Notes under the pieces: model-generated
Seen by the model: only the letters and a program-made list of their open reading frames with translations
The model's database searches: none
What the model was told of the DNA's origin: nothing
In this document: positions 7,887 through 15,639 of the stretch, piece after piece
How the letters are laid out: the number at the start of each line of letters is the position of its first letter
Position numbering within the stretch: the stretch's first letter is position 1
Translations under genes and position numbers: made by a program
Source: Methanomicrobiaceae archaeon
Lineage (GTDB): Archaea > Halobacteriota > Methanomicrobia > Methanomicrobiales > Methanoculleaceae
NCBI GenBank assembly: GCA_020854755.1
Contig: JAHKLN010000089.1
Coordinates: forward strand, 1 to 38,868
Direction: 5' to 3'
Length of the DNA: 38,868 nt

Positions 7887-9085
7887 ACCGGATCACCCAG
7901 TGCATGCACGGGCGCGGGACGGTCAGCGGGGTGATGCGCCACCGCCACAAGCCCCGGAGCGAGGTGCCCGGCAGGTATCTCGCATTCTCCGGCATGTACC
8001 GCCCGGTGGTCTTCTGGAACCTCACGGATCGGTGCAATCTGCTGTGCACCCACTGCTACAGCCGATCGGGACCGGGGTGCGGGACGGAGGGGGAGCTCTC
8101 GACCGGCGAGGCCCTCCGCCTCATCGACGATCTCGCCTCGATGGGGGTGCCGCTCATCCTCTTCTCCGGCGGCGAGCCCCTGCTCCGCGACGATATCTGG
8201 GAGCTGGCGCGGCATGCCCGCGTGCGGGGGATCAAGATCGCGCTGAGCACGAACGGCACCCTGATCACCGCAGAGGCGGCCGAAGAGATCCGGGAGAGCG
8301 GGATCGAGTATGTCGGGATATCGCTCGACGGCGCAACGGCAGAGACGCATGACCGGTTCAGGGGTACTCCGGGCGCCTTTGCCCGGACGACCGAAGCATT
8401 CGCCCGCTGCCGGGAGACCGGCATCCGGTGCGGCGTCCGGGTCACGCTGACAACCGAAAACTACGGGGAGCTTGAGGATATCATCGATCGCGCCGCAGAT
8501 CTGGGTGCATCCCGGTTCTGCCTGTACTGGCTCGTCCCCAGCGGGCGGGGGAGCGACGCCTACGGGAGGCTGCAGGTCTCCGGCAGCCAGGTGACCGGTG
8601 CATTGAACCTCCTCTATCGAAGAGCGAAGGAGACCGATCCCCTCTCCATGGAGTTCCTCACGGTCGACGCCCCGCAGGACTGCATCCACCTCCTCGCCTC
8701 GATGGAGCGGGACGGCTCGCCTGATCTTTTGGAGGCGGGAGCGCTCGTGGCATCGTTGAACGGGGGGTGCAGCGCCGGCACCCGCGTGGCAAACATCGAT
8801 CCCCGGGGAAACGTCTACCCCTGCCAGTTCGCGCGCCTGCAGGAGTTTTGGATCGGCAATATCCGCGACCGGCCGTTTTCCAGCCTCTGGGAGGACCCTG
8901 AAAACCCGGTCCTCCGTCAGTTCCGGAAAAAGCCGGCAGCATTTCTGGGGAGGTGCGGGAATTGCCGGCACCGGGAGCTCTGCGGCGGGGGCTGCCGGGT
9001 GCGTGCCTATGTGGCGGGCGGGGACTTTTCGGCAGCGGATCCGTTCTGTTTTATCGGGGATCTGGAGGACGATCTTATGCTGTAG
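7883..9085 (+). CDS. ahbC: AhbC, radical SAM 12,18-didecarboxysiroheme deacetylase
   Basis: A 400-residue radical SAM/SPASM protein of the NirJ1/AhbC type. AhbC removes the acetate side chains at C2 and C7 of didecarboxysiroheme to give Fe-coproporphyrin III, the substrate of AhbD. The N-terminal extension (about 50 residues, with RYLAFSGMYRPVVFWNLT) leads into the cluster motif CNLLCTHC, then LFSGGEPLLR and STNGTLIT. HDRFRGTPGAFA, the LYWLVPSGRGSDA block and C-terminal cysteine clusters (GGCSAGTRVANIDPRGNVYP, CGNCRHRELCGGGCRVRAY) follow. Start ATG 7883 has GGAGG 9 nt upstream and overlaps the ahbB stop. It is the last gene of the operon; no gene follows for 180 nt. Confidence 0.88.
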   Translation: MNRITQCMHGRGTVSGVMRHRHKPRSEVPGRYLAFSGMYRPVVFWNLTDRCNLLCTHCYSRSGPGCGTEGELSTGEALRLIDDLASMGVPLILFSGGEPLLRDDIWELARHARVRGIKIALSTNGTLITAEAAEEIRESGIEYVGISLDGATAETHDRFRGTPGAFARTTEAFARCRETGIRCGVRVTLTTENYGELEDIIDRAADLGASRFCLYWLVPSGRGSDAYGRLQVSGSQVTGALNLLYRRAKETDPLSMEFLTVDAPQDCIHLLASMERDGSPDLLEAGALVASLNGGCSAGTRVANIDPRGNVYPCQFARLQEFWIGNIRDRPFSSLWEDPENPVLRQFRKKPAAFLGRCGNCRHRELCGGGCRVRAYVAGGDFSAADPFCFIGDLEDDLML

Positions 9086-9266
9086 CCGGGGGTGGTGCGC
9101 GATACATCTCCGGGCCGTTCCCATCCGGCAAGCGGTCTCGGTATAGTAAAAGGAAAGCATCCTGCCCTATCGCCAGGGAGGGGGCGGGTGGCTACTACCC
9201 CTCCCCGTCCGCGCGTTGTGATGCCTCAGGAATGAGGATCTCCACTGAAGAATCGTGCGTCTTTTC

Positions 9267-9671
9267 CTACCACTCCAGGAGTCTCCAGTGATTATTGCCC
9301 TCCTCATCCGCTCCGTACTCGAATACGACAGATTTTCCATTGAGACGGGTCCATTGCGGGGTGGAAGAGTGGAAATAGACCGTTCCACGGTAGTTTCCCG
9401 CAAGGCTGCCGGCGCTCCCCGTACCGATGAATGAAGCAGTGTACATTGCCATTTCGCCGCTTTTTGACGTAATCACTCCGATATCCTCCCCATACTGGGT
9501 ATCCGCGGATCGCCACACACTCCAGCCGGTTGCCATCTCCTCTGCATCGATCCCCAGCAGTTTGCCGGTTGAACGGTCTGTCGATTCAATCTTCGGGCCG
9601 GTCTCGAGGAGTTCGATGATTCTCGTGCCAGTGATCTTTCCCCGAAACTCGCCGATCAATTCGCCGCACAT
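9267..9671 (-). CDS. small beta-rich hypothetical protein
   Basis: A 134-residue soluble protein without signal peptide or transmembrane segment. It reads as repeated short beta strands separated by turns: GEFRGKITGTRI, GKLLGIDAEEMATGWSVW, GVITSKSGEMAMYTASFIGT, GNYRGTVYFHSS, LNGKSVVFEYGADEEGN and a terminal WRLLEW. The pattern resembles small archaeal conserved proteins of about 130 residues with an unknown beta-barrel fold; I cannot name a Pfam family. ATG 9671 has GGGAGGT about 8 nt upstream. It is transcribed alone, convergent with the heme operon. Confidence 0.68.
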   Translation of the reverse strand: MCGELIGEFRGKITGTRIIELLETGPKIESTDRSTGKLLGIDAEEMATGWSVWRSADTQYGEDIGVITSKSGEMAMYTASFIGTGSAGSLAGNYRGTVYFHSSTPQWTRLNGKSVVFEYGADEEGNNHWRLLEW

Positions 9672-9985
9672 CTCCGCATACCTCCCATCCTGTCATCTTC
9701 TGCACCCTCCCCGGATTGTACGATGCGTACAGGGAATATCCAATCCTGTTCCGGCTCGCAGGGGAGGGCGCAAGTTCCCTTTTTTGCAACGGAAAATAAA
9801 AGCGTATCTCCTGATGGGTGTTCCCGGACAGCGGCTGATATGTTCGGCCGGGATTGTCCGGGGCTGTTTCGGCAGGTGAGCCGGGATCTCGAGTTACCCG
9901 GCAGGATCGATGATCCTCCGGGTGGATGAACGAGTGGTGCGGCATTCGGGGACCTATCGATTCCTGCCGTGATCCAGGACTGGGG
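9672..9985. other. intergenic region with no gene
   Basis: This lies between the small beta-rich protein and the methyltransferase, both on the minus strand. It has no convincing coding frame. An A/T-rich tract at 9779-9805 (CTTTTATTTTCC on the minus strand) is a candidate promoter for the downstream small gene, though it lies about 110 nt from that start. Confidence 0.35.
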
Positions 9986-10009
9986 AAAAAAATGACGCGC
10001 TTGCCGCGC
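9986..10009 (-). terminator. terminator after the methyltransferase
   Basis: Read on the minus strand, a short GCGC-loop-GCGC hairpin follows the methyltransferase stop and is followed by seven T residues. The stem is only 4 bp, so the T-tract is the main evidence. Confidence 0.5.
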
Positions 10010-10010
10010 T

Positions 10011-10676
10011 TCACCGGAGCGCGACGAAGATGCCGTAGAACTCGTAGGTATACGGGCAGAAGATCTGCTGAAATCCTGCGTCGATGAGTTTTTCGCGGTA
10101 TTTGCCGAACGTATCCAGGAATCCGAAGCTGTTGTGGCGTTTCTCGATCATCCCCTCCGCCTCGGCCTCAAAAACGCCGCTCTCCGCCATATGCCGCCGC
10201 CACCGGTCGCGATAGAGCGCCTCCTCCCAGTCGCTCTCGGGCTTGAAGACGTCTCCGTTGATGAAGCGCCCTTCCTCGTTCAGGGTTGCCCGGATGCGGC
10301 GGATCACCGCTGTCCGGTCTGCATCGGTGAGGTGGTGCAGGCAGAGGGTCGAGAAGACCACGTCGAACCGCTCCTCCGGCCAGACGTCCCGGAAATCCCC
10401 TTCGATGAACCTCACGGCGGAAAGCGCCGGTTTCGCCCGGGCGACGGCGAGCATCTCCGGGGTCATGTCGATGCAGGTGATCTCCGCCTCCGGGCATCGC
10501 GCCAGGATCTGCTCGGTCACAAAACCGGTCCCGCTGCCCAGTTCGAGGATCGAGGCAGGTTCGGCCGGCACGTGATCGACCGCCGTGCCGAAGAAGAGAC
10601 AGGCCTCGGGTATGATCTTCTGGATCAGTGCCTCGTAACGGTCGGCCTTGTCATTGAAATGCTCTTTCGCTTTCAT
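10011..10676 (-). CDS. class I SAM-dependent methyltransferase
   Basis: A 221-residue Rossmann-fold methyltransferase. Motif I is ILELGSGTGFVTEQIL, the acidic end of beta-2 is ITCIDMTPEMLAVARAK, motif II/III lies around FIEGDFRDVW and FDVVFSTLCLHHLTD is motif IV with the post-motif histidine pair typical of small-molecule methyltransferases. The first residues (MKAKEHFNDKADRYEALIQKI) match the UbiE/COQ5-like Methyltransf_11/25 group. The methyl acceptor is unknown. A GGGGA lies shortly before ATG 10676. It is a single gene divergent from the orphan gene at 11004. Confidence 0.87.
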   Translation of the reverse strand: MKAKEHFNDKADRYEALIQKIIPEACLFFGTAVDHVPAEPASILELGSGTGFVTEQILARCPEAEITCIDMTPEMLAVARAKPALSAVRFIEGDFRDVWPEERFDVVFSTLCLHHLTDADRTAVIRRIRATLNEEGRFINGDVFKPESDWEEALYRDRWRRHMAESGVFEAEAEGMIEKRHNSFGFLDTFGKYREKLIDAGFQQIFCPYTYEFYGIFVALR

Positions 10677-11003
10677 CCCGGTTCCCCTGCGTTCAGGGTA
10701 GCTATTGGCGCGGGCGGCAATTAATCTGTTCGGAGAGTGCGGGTGCGGGAGCGGCTGCGTATTATCCTCGGGATTTCCCGGTGTGCCCGGCAGCCTGAAC
10801 CGGTGGTTGCCCGCCCGGCTATCAGGATTGCGAGATCTAATTGATTCCTCCTCCCTCAGGCATACAGATGCAGTCGTCTGTTGGTCGAAGAGGTGTAGGG
10901 CGATTGAATAAGGCCGTCAGTAATCCATTGAAGACTCGATCAGTAAAGATTTATTCTGGTTGTTGTATACTCACGCATATAGTCGACATTCTGGAGGATT
11001 GAA
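10677..11003. promoter_or_regulatory. divergent promoter region
   Basis: This 327-bp stretch separates the minus-strand methyltransferase from the plus-strand orphan gene and has no coding frame of note. Its right half is AT-rich. AAAGATTTATTC at about 10944 and GTATACT at 10965-10971 are TATA candidates for the gene at 11004, whose ribosome binding site GGAGG lies 6 nt before its ATG. Confidence 0.4.
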
Positions 11004-11954
11004 ATGGAGGATCTTGAAGATGAAGTTCGATTGGGAGTGAGAGAGGTTGACATTCCGGATTTCCTTAGCAAAGAGGATAAAGAACAACTGGATAAACGTA
11101 GCATCAGAAAGCAGAAAGTGCGAAAGGAAGAAAGAGAACCTGCGGAGACAACACACTTCGACAGAGCCAGGTACTCACGTGGGGCTTTGGATTCTGATAA
11201 CGATTACGGGGCTATTGACGCTGCTGGAACATTCCAGGATCGGGAGCTGCGGGGTATTATTATCGGCTGGACTGATAAGGAAGACAGAGGTGCCGGCAGG
11301 TCATTGCTCGAAGAAGTCTATTTTTCATTGCCTGGCAGGATTAACGCCCTGGAGCTGGTAAACTTTGCACATGTTCAAGAAACTCCGTTCAAGATAAATC
11401 TCTCTCCTGATGCGTTGAAGTTTGATTATTACCTTGTCAAAATACCTGTCAATATCCTCCTGCCGGAAACAACGAAGATCGAGGTACTGGCAATGAAAGC
11501 GGAGATCATCTCAATGGGAGAGATTAACCGGGAAATTATTGCTTATGACATATTTCCAAAGGATACACCCAGAACCAGGGAGATTGCAAAAGGCAACCTC
11601 AAGATAGGGATTTCCGATGTACTCACATTTGTGCCCCATCCGGCAATTCAACCTCTGTCGAAGTGCTTGGATTGTAATATTGAATTCCCGATCAAATGGG
11701 AATCAAAGAGTTATGAGATCGAAACTTCGGATACAGGAAGTAACCCCGTTTACTGGAGGGTCAATGATGAGTTTATTGCCGGCTGTTTCGAGGCGTACTG
11801 CATCATTCAGGCTCCGAAAGGGATTCCCGTCTCGCTCCGGGTAAACCTTGAAGGGAAAGCCAAACCGTCTTTGCACGCGACACTGATGAACATGATCTTT
11901 AGAAATCCGGTTGCCACATTTCGAGCCGACGAGCAGATCTACCAGATCAACTGA
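11004..11954 (+). CDS. unrecognised 316-aa protein, AT-richer than its surroundings
   Basis: I do not recognise this protein. The first 60 residues are very charged (EDKEQLDKRSIRKQKVRKEE) and probably coiled-coil or disordered. The remainder reads as a soluble, beta-strand-rich domain with strands such as YYLVKIPVNILL, KIEVLAMKAEIISM, FPIKWESKSYEIET and VSLRVNLEGKAKPS. It has a CLDC pair and no signal peptide or membrane helix. Codon use is plainly less GC-biased than in neighbouring genes (many AAA, GAA, ATT, GAT), which suggests recent acquisition. The start is well supported by GGAGG and a TATA candidate upstream. A copy of the dispersed repeat follows it. Confidence 0.75.
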   Translation: MEDLEDEVRLGVREVDIPDFLSKEDKEQLDKRSIRKQKVRKEEREPAETTHFDRARYSRGALDSDNDYGAIDAAGTFQDRELRGIIIGWTDKEDRGAGRSLLEEVYFSLPGRINALELVNFAHVQETPFKINLSPDALKFDYYLVKIPVNILLPETTKIEVLAMKAEIISMGEINREIIAYDIFPKDTPRTREIAKGNLKIGISDVLTFVPHPAIQPLSKCLDCNIEFPIKWESKSYEIETSDTGSNPVYWRVNDEFIAGCFEAYCIIQAPKGIPVSLRVNLEGKAKPSLHATLMNMIFRNPVATFRADEQIYQIN

Positions 11955-12046
11955 ATATCTCGCGAAAATGGATGGCGAATATCGCCGTCTCCTTTCATCC
12001 TGCATGGTTTCTCCCGGGGTTTGCGTGGTTCATGCGAACAATCATG

Positions 12047-12367
12047 TATGTGCCGGCGACGGCGCAGGCGCAGCCATGAAACCACAGAAGTCCAGGGCCA
12101 CAGGCATACAACAGGACCATGGCGGGGATGCTCACCGCCCAGTTTCATATAATACCGCGTATGAAGCCCCCGATGGGGGCTACAGGCGCAACGGATGAAC
12201 ATCCATGAGTTTTCTGGAGCATCACGGATCCGGTATCTCCCGGGTCTCCCGGTAGAGTGGACCGTGGGGGACATCCCAACGGGGGGGACCGGGGAGGGGG
12301 AGACCCCCTCCCCGCAGGCCGCCTCCCCCCGGATGAAGCGCCGGTGGAAAGCCGTGCAGGGGAGCGG
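12047..12367 (+). repeat. dispersed structured intergenic element, copy A
   Basis: This is the fullest copy of the element. An upstream block at 12047-12081 (ending in GGCGCAGCCATGAAA) is shared with the region at 38.7 kb. Then follow TTTCATATAATACCGCG (12143-12159), hairpin 1 GCCCCC-GAT-GGGGGC (12166-12180), and the conserved ACAGGCGCAACGGATGAACA (12182-12201). About 30 nt on come CCGGTATCTCC and AGTGGACCG. Hairpin 2 is GGGGAGGGGG-AGA-CCCCCTCCCC (12291-12313). The tail is GCAGGCCGCCTCCCC...AAGCCGTG...GGGAGCG, ending near 12367. Blocks and spacing match copies B and C. There is no transposase and no reading frame conserved in all copies. Confidence 0.8.
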
Positions 12368-12710
12368 AAAGAGCAAAGTAGCCTGCATCGGTGCGTTCCA
12401 GCACGAGGGGGACTGTCATAGGAATGGATGGCGCCTGTATCTTCATGCGATCATGCCTTCTCAATCGCTATAATGTCCTGTCGCTCGAAGCAGGTGCTGT
12501 TGCCGCTGCAGACCCGGGAGTGTGAAATTATCGTCAAGCCCGGAAGCTGGCCGGGCAATGTGAGCAGTTCCGGCCTGCGAGCGTGGGGAGGCGCAGGAAA
12601 GATGAGGAGGCTGTGGCGGTGAATGGATTATGGAGCCACTCCCCGTTGCCTCTGATCCCGGAAGACAGAAATGGCAACTCTTATGGATGCTCTGATCGAC
12701 CGGGAATATA
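12368..12710. other. intergenic region before the rhomboid gene, no confident gene
   Basis: About 340 bp between repeat copy A and the rhomboid gene. Short open frames occur on both strands but lack ribosome binding sites and recognisable motifs. No clear TATA box or ribosome binding site precedes ATG 12711, so its mRNA may be leaderless or begin with a weak signal. Confidence 0.3.
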
Positions 12711-13517
12711 ATGGCCCGATTCGCCGATACTGCAGCTGCCGTCCTCTCGTATGCAAAGACCCTCCCGCAATCGACGTATATCTCGTTTCTCGGTTTTCTT
12801 TTGGGGGTGGCGGGGGTGCTCGTCTCGTTCCAGTATGCCATCCTCCGCATCATCCCGGCGGAGTTCACCCTCCGCTACATCTACTTAAACGTGAATGCCC
12901 CGACGCTCTCCGCCATGTTCTTAAACAACTATATGCACAACCCGATGGATGCCTCGCATATCGCCAGCAACCTCCCGGCGACAGTCTTTCTCATCGCCGC
13001 CGTCTTTACCGCAGGAACGATCCTGCTGCCGGCCTTCGGCTGCCGGATGCCGCAGGGGTTCTTTCCGGCGACCTACCTGGTATTCTTCCTCCTGCTCCCC
13101 TTTCCGATCTCCGGGATCTCGATCTGGTCCGCCCGGATCATGGGGAAGGTCTGGTCTTCGGGCTTCTCAGGGATCAACTATGCCCTGCTGGGCCTGCTCT
13201 TCTTCCTGATGCTCTCACGGCTGTATATCGGCACGCTCCGGGACACGGGCAGGGATGCCTGCCGCTCGGCATTTGCCCTCCTTCTCGGGACGTTCCTTCT
13301 CCTCGCCCTCGCGATCTTGTTCATCTTCATTGACCTGCACGCCACGCACATCAACGTCTACGCCCATCTCGGCGGGTTTCTGCTGGGGCTGATCGTGCCC
13401 GCGCTTGTCGGACTGCTGCTTTCGGCAGAGGATGCCCGGCAGAAGGCACTGGCGGCGGCGATGATCGGGCTGGTGGTGCTCGCGCCCGCGGTGGGGTGGC
13501 TGGCAATGCCGTATTGA
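12711..13517 (+). CDS. rhomboid family intramembrane serine protease
   Basis: A 268-residue polytopic membrane protein with six or seven helices. It carries the rhomboid signatures: HNPMDASHIASNL in the second helix region (HxxxN motif), GFSGINYALLG (GxSG with the catalytic serine) and YAHLGGFLLGLIVPAL (AHxxGxxxG with the catalytic histidine). Rhomboids cleave transmembrane segments of substrate proteins within the membrane. An unusually long linker separates the first helix from the HxxxN helix. ATG 12711 is the only ATG in frame after a TGA at 12693; no good ribosome binding site precedes it. The substrate is unknown. Confidence 0.83.
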   Translation: MARFADTAAAVLSYAKTLPQSTYISFLGFLLGVAGVLVSFQYAILRIIPAEFTLRYIYLNVNAPTLSAMFLNNYMHNPMDASHIASNLPATVFLIAAVFTAGTILLPAFGCRMPQGFFPATYLVFFLLLPFPISGISIWSARIMGKVWSSGFSGINYALLGLLFFLMLSRLYIGTLRDTGRDACRSAFALLLGTFLLLALAILFIFIDLHATHINVYAHLGGFLLGLIVPALVGLLLSAEDARQKALAAAMIGLVVLAPAVGWLAMPY

Positions 13518-13677
13518 TGCAGGATTGCATCGAGGCCCGCTGGATCCCGTCACGCCGCCTCCGGCGGGAGGGGGATGCCCGGCAAACCCATGGCCATGGC
13601 GGATAGCCTTAAGTGAACCGGGCGAATGTAAGGATCGATATCGCCGATGCGGGCGGTATCGATCGTGGAGGGATCAG

Positions 13678-13866
13678 ATGCCTGAGTTACGTCTTACCGA
13701 TGCCGAAGCCGCGACGCTTCGGAATATGCTGGAGATATACCTCTCCGATCTCCGCATGGAGATCTCAAACACCGACCGGATGGATTTTCGCGAACGGCTC
13801 AAGGAGCAGGAAGAGAGACTGAACAGGGTGCTGGAGGCGCTCAAAGGACGGGATGTATCAGAGTAA
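13678..13866 (+). CDS. small conserved helical protein (62 aa)
   Basis: A 62-residue, highly charged, all-helical protein (LTDAEAATLRNMLEIYLSDL, then EISNTDRMDFRERLKEQEE, then LNRVLEAL). The pattern EIYLSDLRMEI..TDR.DFRE is familiar from small bacterial and archaeal proteins of unknown function; I do not know a family name. It probably forms a helical hairpin or dimer. GGAGG lies about 7 nt before ATG 13678. Downstream, imperfectly complementary arms (CCTCTCTC near 13918 and GATAGAGAGGG near 13970) could form a hairpin between this gene and the flavodoxin gene. Confidence 0.65.
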   Translation: MPELRLTDAEAATLRNMLEIYLSDLRMEISNTDRMDFRERLKEQEERLNRVLEALKGRDVSE

Positions 13867-14012
13867 GCAGGCTTATCGAGAAGAGCGCCGGCCTCTCATG
13901 AAGCTGCGGCACCACCCCCTCTCTCTCCATCGGGCGGAGGAGCTCTGCTGTTCCCTGCAGCCGGCGGACGATAGAGAGGGATAATGTAGCATGAGAAGGA
14001 TAGAGATGTCGT

Positions 14013-14492
14013 ATGAAAGTCGGCATCGTCATTCATTCCCGAACGGGCAACACGCATTCGGTGGGCGGGAAACTCATGGAGGCCCTGATTGAGGCCGGGC
14101 ACGAGGCAGAGATCGAACGGGTACTGCCGGCAGGCGGCGAAGGAGGCCGTGAGAGGGAGATCGTGATCGAGAATCCTCCGGATGTGGGCGCATACGATGC
14201 GGTGGTGTTCGGCGCTCCGGTGCACGGGTTTTCCGTCTCCAAGGAGATGGAAACCTATCTCGTGCAGGTACCGTCGCTTCGCGGCAAGAAGATCGCCTGT
14301 TTCGTCACAAAAGGCCTCCCTTTTTACCGGACCGGCGGCACCCAGGCGATCTCCCGGATGAAAGACCTCTGCGAGGCAAAGGGCGGCACCGTCTGCAAAA
14401 CAGGCATCGTGATCTGGAACAAGCAGCGCGAGGAGCAGATCGCCGGGCTTGCCGAGGAACTGGCCGGATGCTTTGCGGCGATCCCGGCGTGA
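14013..14492 (+). CDS. flavodoxin-like protein
   Basis: A 159-residue flavodoxin-fold protein. The N-terminal phosphate-binding loop SRTGNTHSVGGKL follows beta-1 (MKVGIVIH), as in flavodoxins that hold FMN. AVVFGAPVHGFSVSKEM corresponds to the second FMN loop, and IACFVTKGLPFYRTGG to the third. It is likely an electron carrier or small FMN-dependent oxidoreductase in the cytoplasm. The partner is unknown. The start at 14013 lacks a strong ribosome binding site but directly precedes the conserved beta-1. Two partial to full copies of the dispersed repeat follow the gene. Confidence 0.85.
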   Translation: MKVGIVIHSRTGNTHSVGGKLMEALIEAGHEAEIERVLPAGGEGGREREIVIENPPDVGAYDAVVFGAPVHGFSVSKEMETYLVQVPSLRGKKIACFVTKGLPFYRTGGTQAISRMKDLCEAKGGTVCKTGIVIWNKQREEQIAGLAEELAGCFAAIPA

Positions 14493-14600
14493 ACTGCGTA
14501 ACACTAGCCATTCCAGCCATCTGACGGCACATAGAGCGCGGAGCGGCGCCCGGGGGTTGCGGGGAACCTCCCGGGCACATCCCCCCCGCAACACCGGGTA

Positions 14601-14663
14601 TACAGTCGATATCCCGATACCCGGATCCGGTTTTCCCCCGCCTTCCCGCTCCAGTGGGCCGTG
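14601..14663 (+). repeat. dispersed element, partial copy E
   Basis: This holds only the central block: ATCCCGATACCCGGATCCGG, TTTTCCCCCGCC, then CCAGTGGGCCGTGG. It lacks hairpin 1 and the hairpin 2/tail section. It lies 32 bp upstream of copy B in the same orientation. Confidence 0.6.
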
Positions 14664-14695
14664 GCGGGTATATTAGATTTCCACAAATGAGTTGA

Positions 14696-14900
14696 TTTCC
14701 TGCGAAACGCAGATGAGGCCGTTCTACGGCCACAGGCGTGATTGACGAAGATCGACGCATTCGGTGCAATAACGCGACTCCGGTTTTGTATCTATCCCAA
14801 AGCAGTGGACGGTGGAGGGCATCCCAATGGGGTGGGGTCAGGGGAGGGGAGACCCCTCCCCTGGAGGCGATAGCCGGGAGGAAGCCGTGTACGAGAGCGG
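14696..14900 (+). repeat. dispersed element, copy B
   Basis: In order: TTTCCTGCGAAACGCAGATG, hairpin 1 GGCCGT-TCT-ACGGCC (14717-14731), ACAGGCGTGATTGACGAAGA, CCGGTTTTG, AGTGGACGG, ATCCCAATGGGGTGGGG, hairpin 2 AGGGGAGGGG-AGA-CCCCTCCCCT, then AGGAAGCCGTGTACGAGAGCG. Compared with copy A, the hairpin 1 stem has a completely different sequence but the same 6-bp/3-nt geometry. It fills most of the gap between the flavodoxin and AAG genes. Confidence 0.78.
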
Positions 14901-15037
14901 AACGCACAAAACGGTAAGGATGTTTGATTATCAGGGATGAGTTGTTTTCATAGTACACCTATCCCCGGATCGAAGACGACCCCGACCGCCGGATCCCGGA
15001 ACCTTGATTGAAGGGAAGGAAAAATGTACTGATTGCA

Positions 15038-15619
15038 ATGATCCTTTCCCCTTCATTCTACCGCCGGGACACCGTGACCGTCGCAAAGGACCTGCTCGGA
15101 TGCTTTCTCGTGCATGCCGAAGATGGGAGGACGGCGATCGGGCGGATCGTCGAGGACGAGGCCTATGTGAGGGATGACCCGGCAGCCCACTCGTTCCGGG
15201 GGAAGACGAAGCGGAACAGCGCCATGTTCGGCCCGGCGGGCCACGCCTACATCTACCGGATCTACGGCCTGCATACCTGCGTCAATGTCGTGACCGGGCC
15301 CGAAGGCATGGGGGAGGCGGTCCTGATCCGGGCGCTCGAGCCGGTTTTTGGGATCGATCTCATGCAGGAGAGGCGGGGGACGGCCGATCCGGCCTCGCTC
15401 TGCAGCGGCCCGGGGAAACTGGCGCAGGCGCTCGGGATCACCATGGACCTGAACAACACCTCGCTTGTGGACGGCCCCCTTCAGGTATGGTCGCAGGACA
15501 GCCTGCCCGGCTACCGGCCGGGCGAGATCGTGCAGACGACCCGGATCGGGATCACAAAGGCGGCCGATCTCCCCCTCCGGTTCTACCTGAAGGGAAACGG
15601 GTTCGTATCAAGGCGGTGA
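15038..15619 (+). CDS. DNA-3-methyladenine glycosylase (AAG/MPG family)
   Basis: A 193-residue base-excision repair enzyme that releases 3-methyladenine, hypoxanthine and related alkylated bases from DNA. The signature regions are intact: SFYRRDTVTVAKDLLGCFLV at the start, RIVEDEAYVRDDPAAHSFRG with the catalytic glutamate, RNSAMFGPAGHAYIYRIYG and HTCVNVVTGPEG. LCSGPGKLAQALGI is also conserved. I prefer ATG 15038, where family members begin; an in-frame TTG ten codons upstream is possible, since neither has a well-spaced ribosome binding site. The stop lies 20 nt from the stop of the convergent AlkD-type gene. Confidence 0.93.
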   Translation: MILSPSFYRRDTVTVAKDLLGCFLVHAEDGRTAIGRIVEDEAYVRDDPAAHSFRGKTKRNSAMFGPAGHAYIYRIYGLHTCVNVVTGPEGMGEAVLIRALEPVFGIDLMQERRGTADPASLCSGPGKLAQALGITMDLNNTSLVDGPLQVWSQDSLPGYRPGEIVQTTRIGITKAADLPLRFYLKGNGFVSRR

Positions 15620-15639
15620 TGTGGTCGGCAACAGCCGGG

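Noticed and set aside
7805-9160. 451-codon minus-strand open frame opposite ahbC
   Set aside because: Antisense shadow of the radical SAM gene, again with skewed composition. The same applies to 28198-29943 (plus) opposite the HTH-PAS gene.
12195-12473. Small frame beginning MNI in repeat copy A, with a similar frame in copy C
   Set aside because: The first 30 codons look alike in A and C, but F1 has ACG instead of ATG and the frames diverge after hairpin 2, so shared nucleotide sequence explains the similarity.
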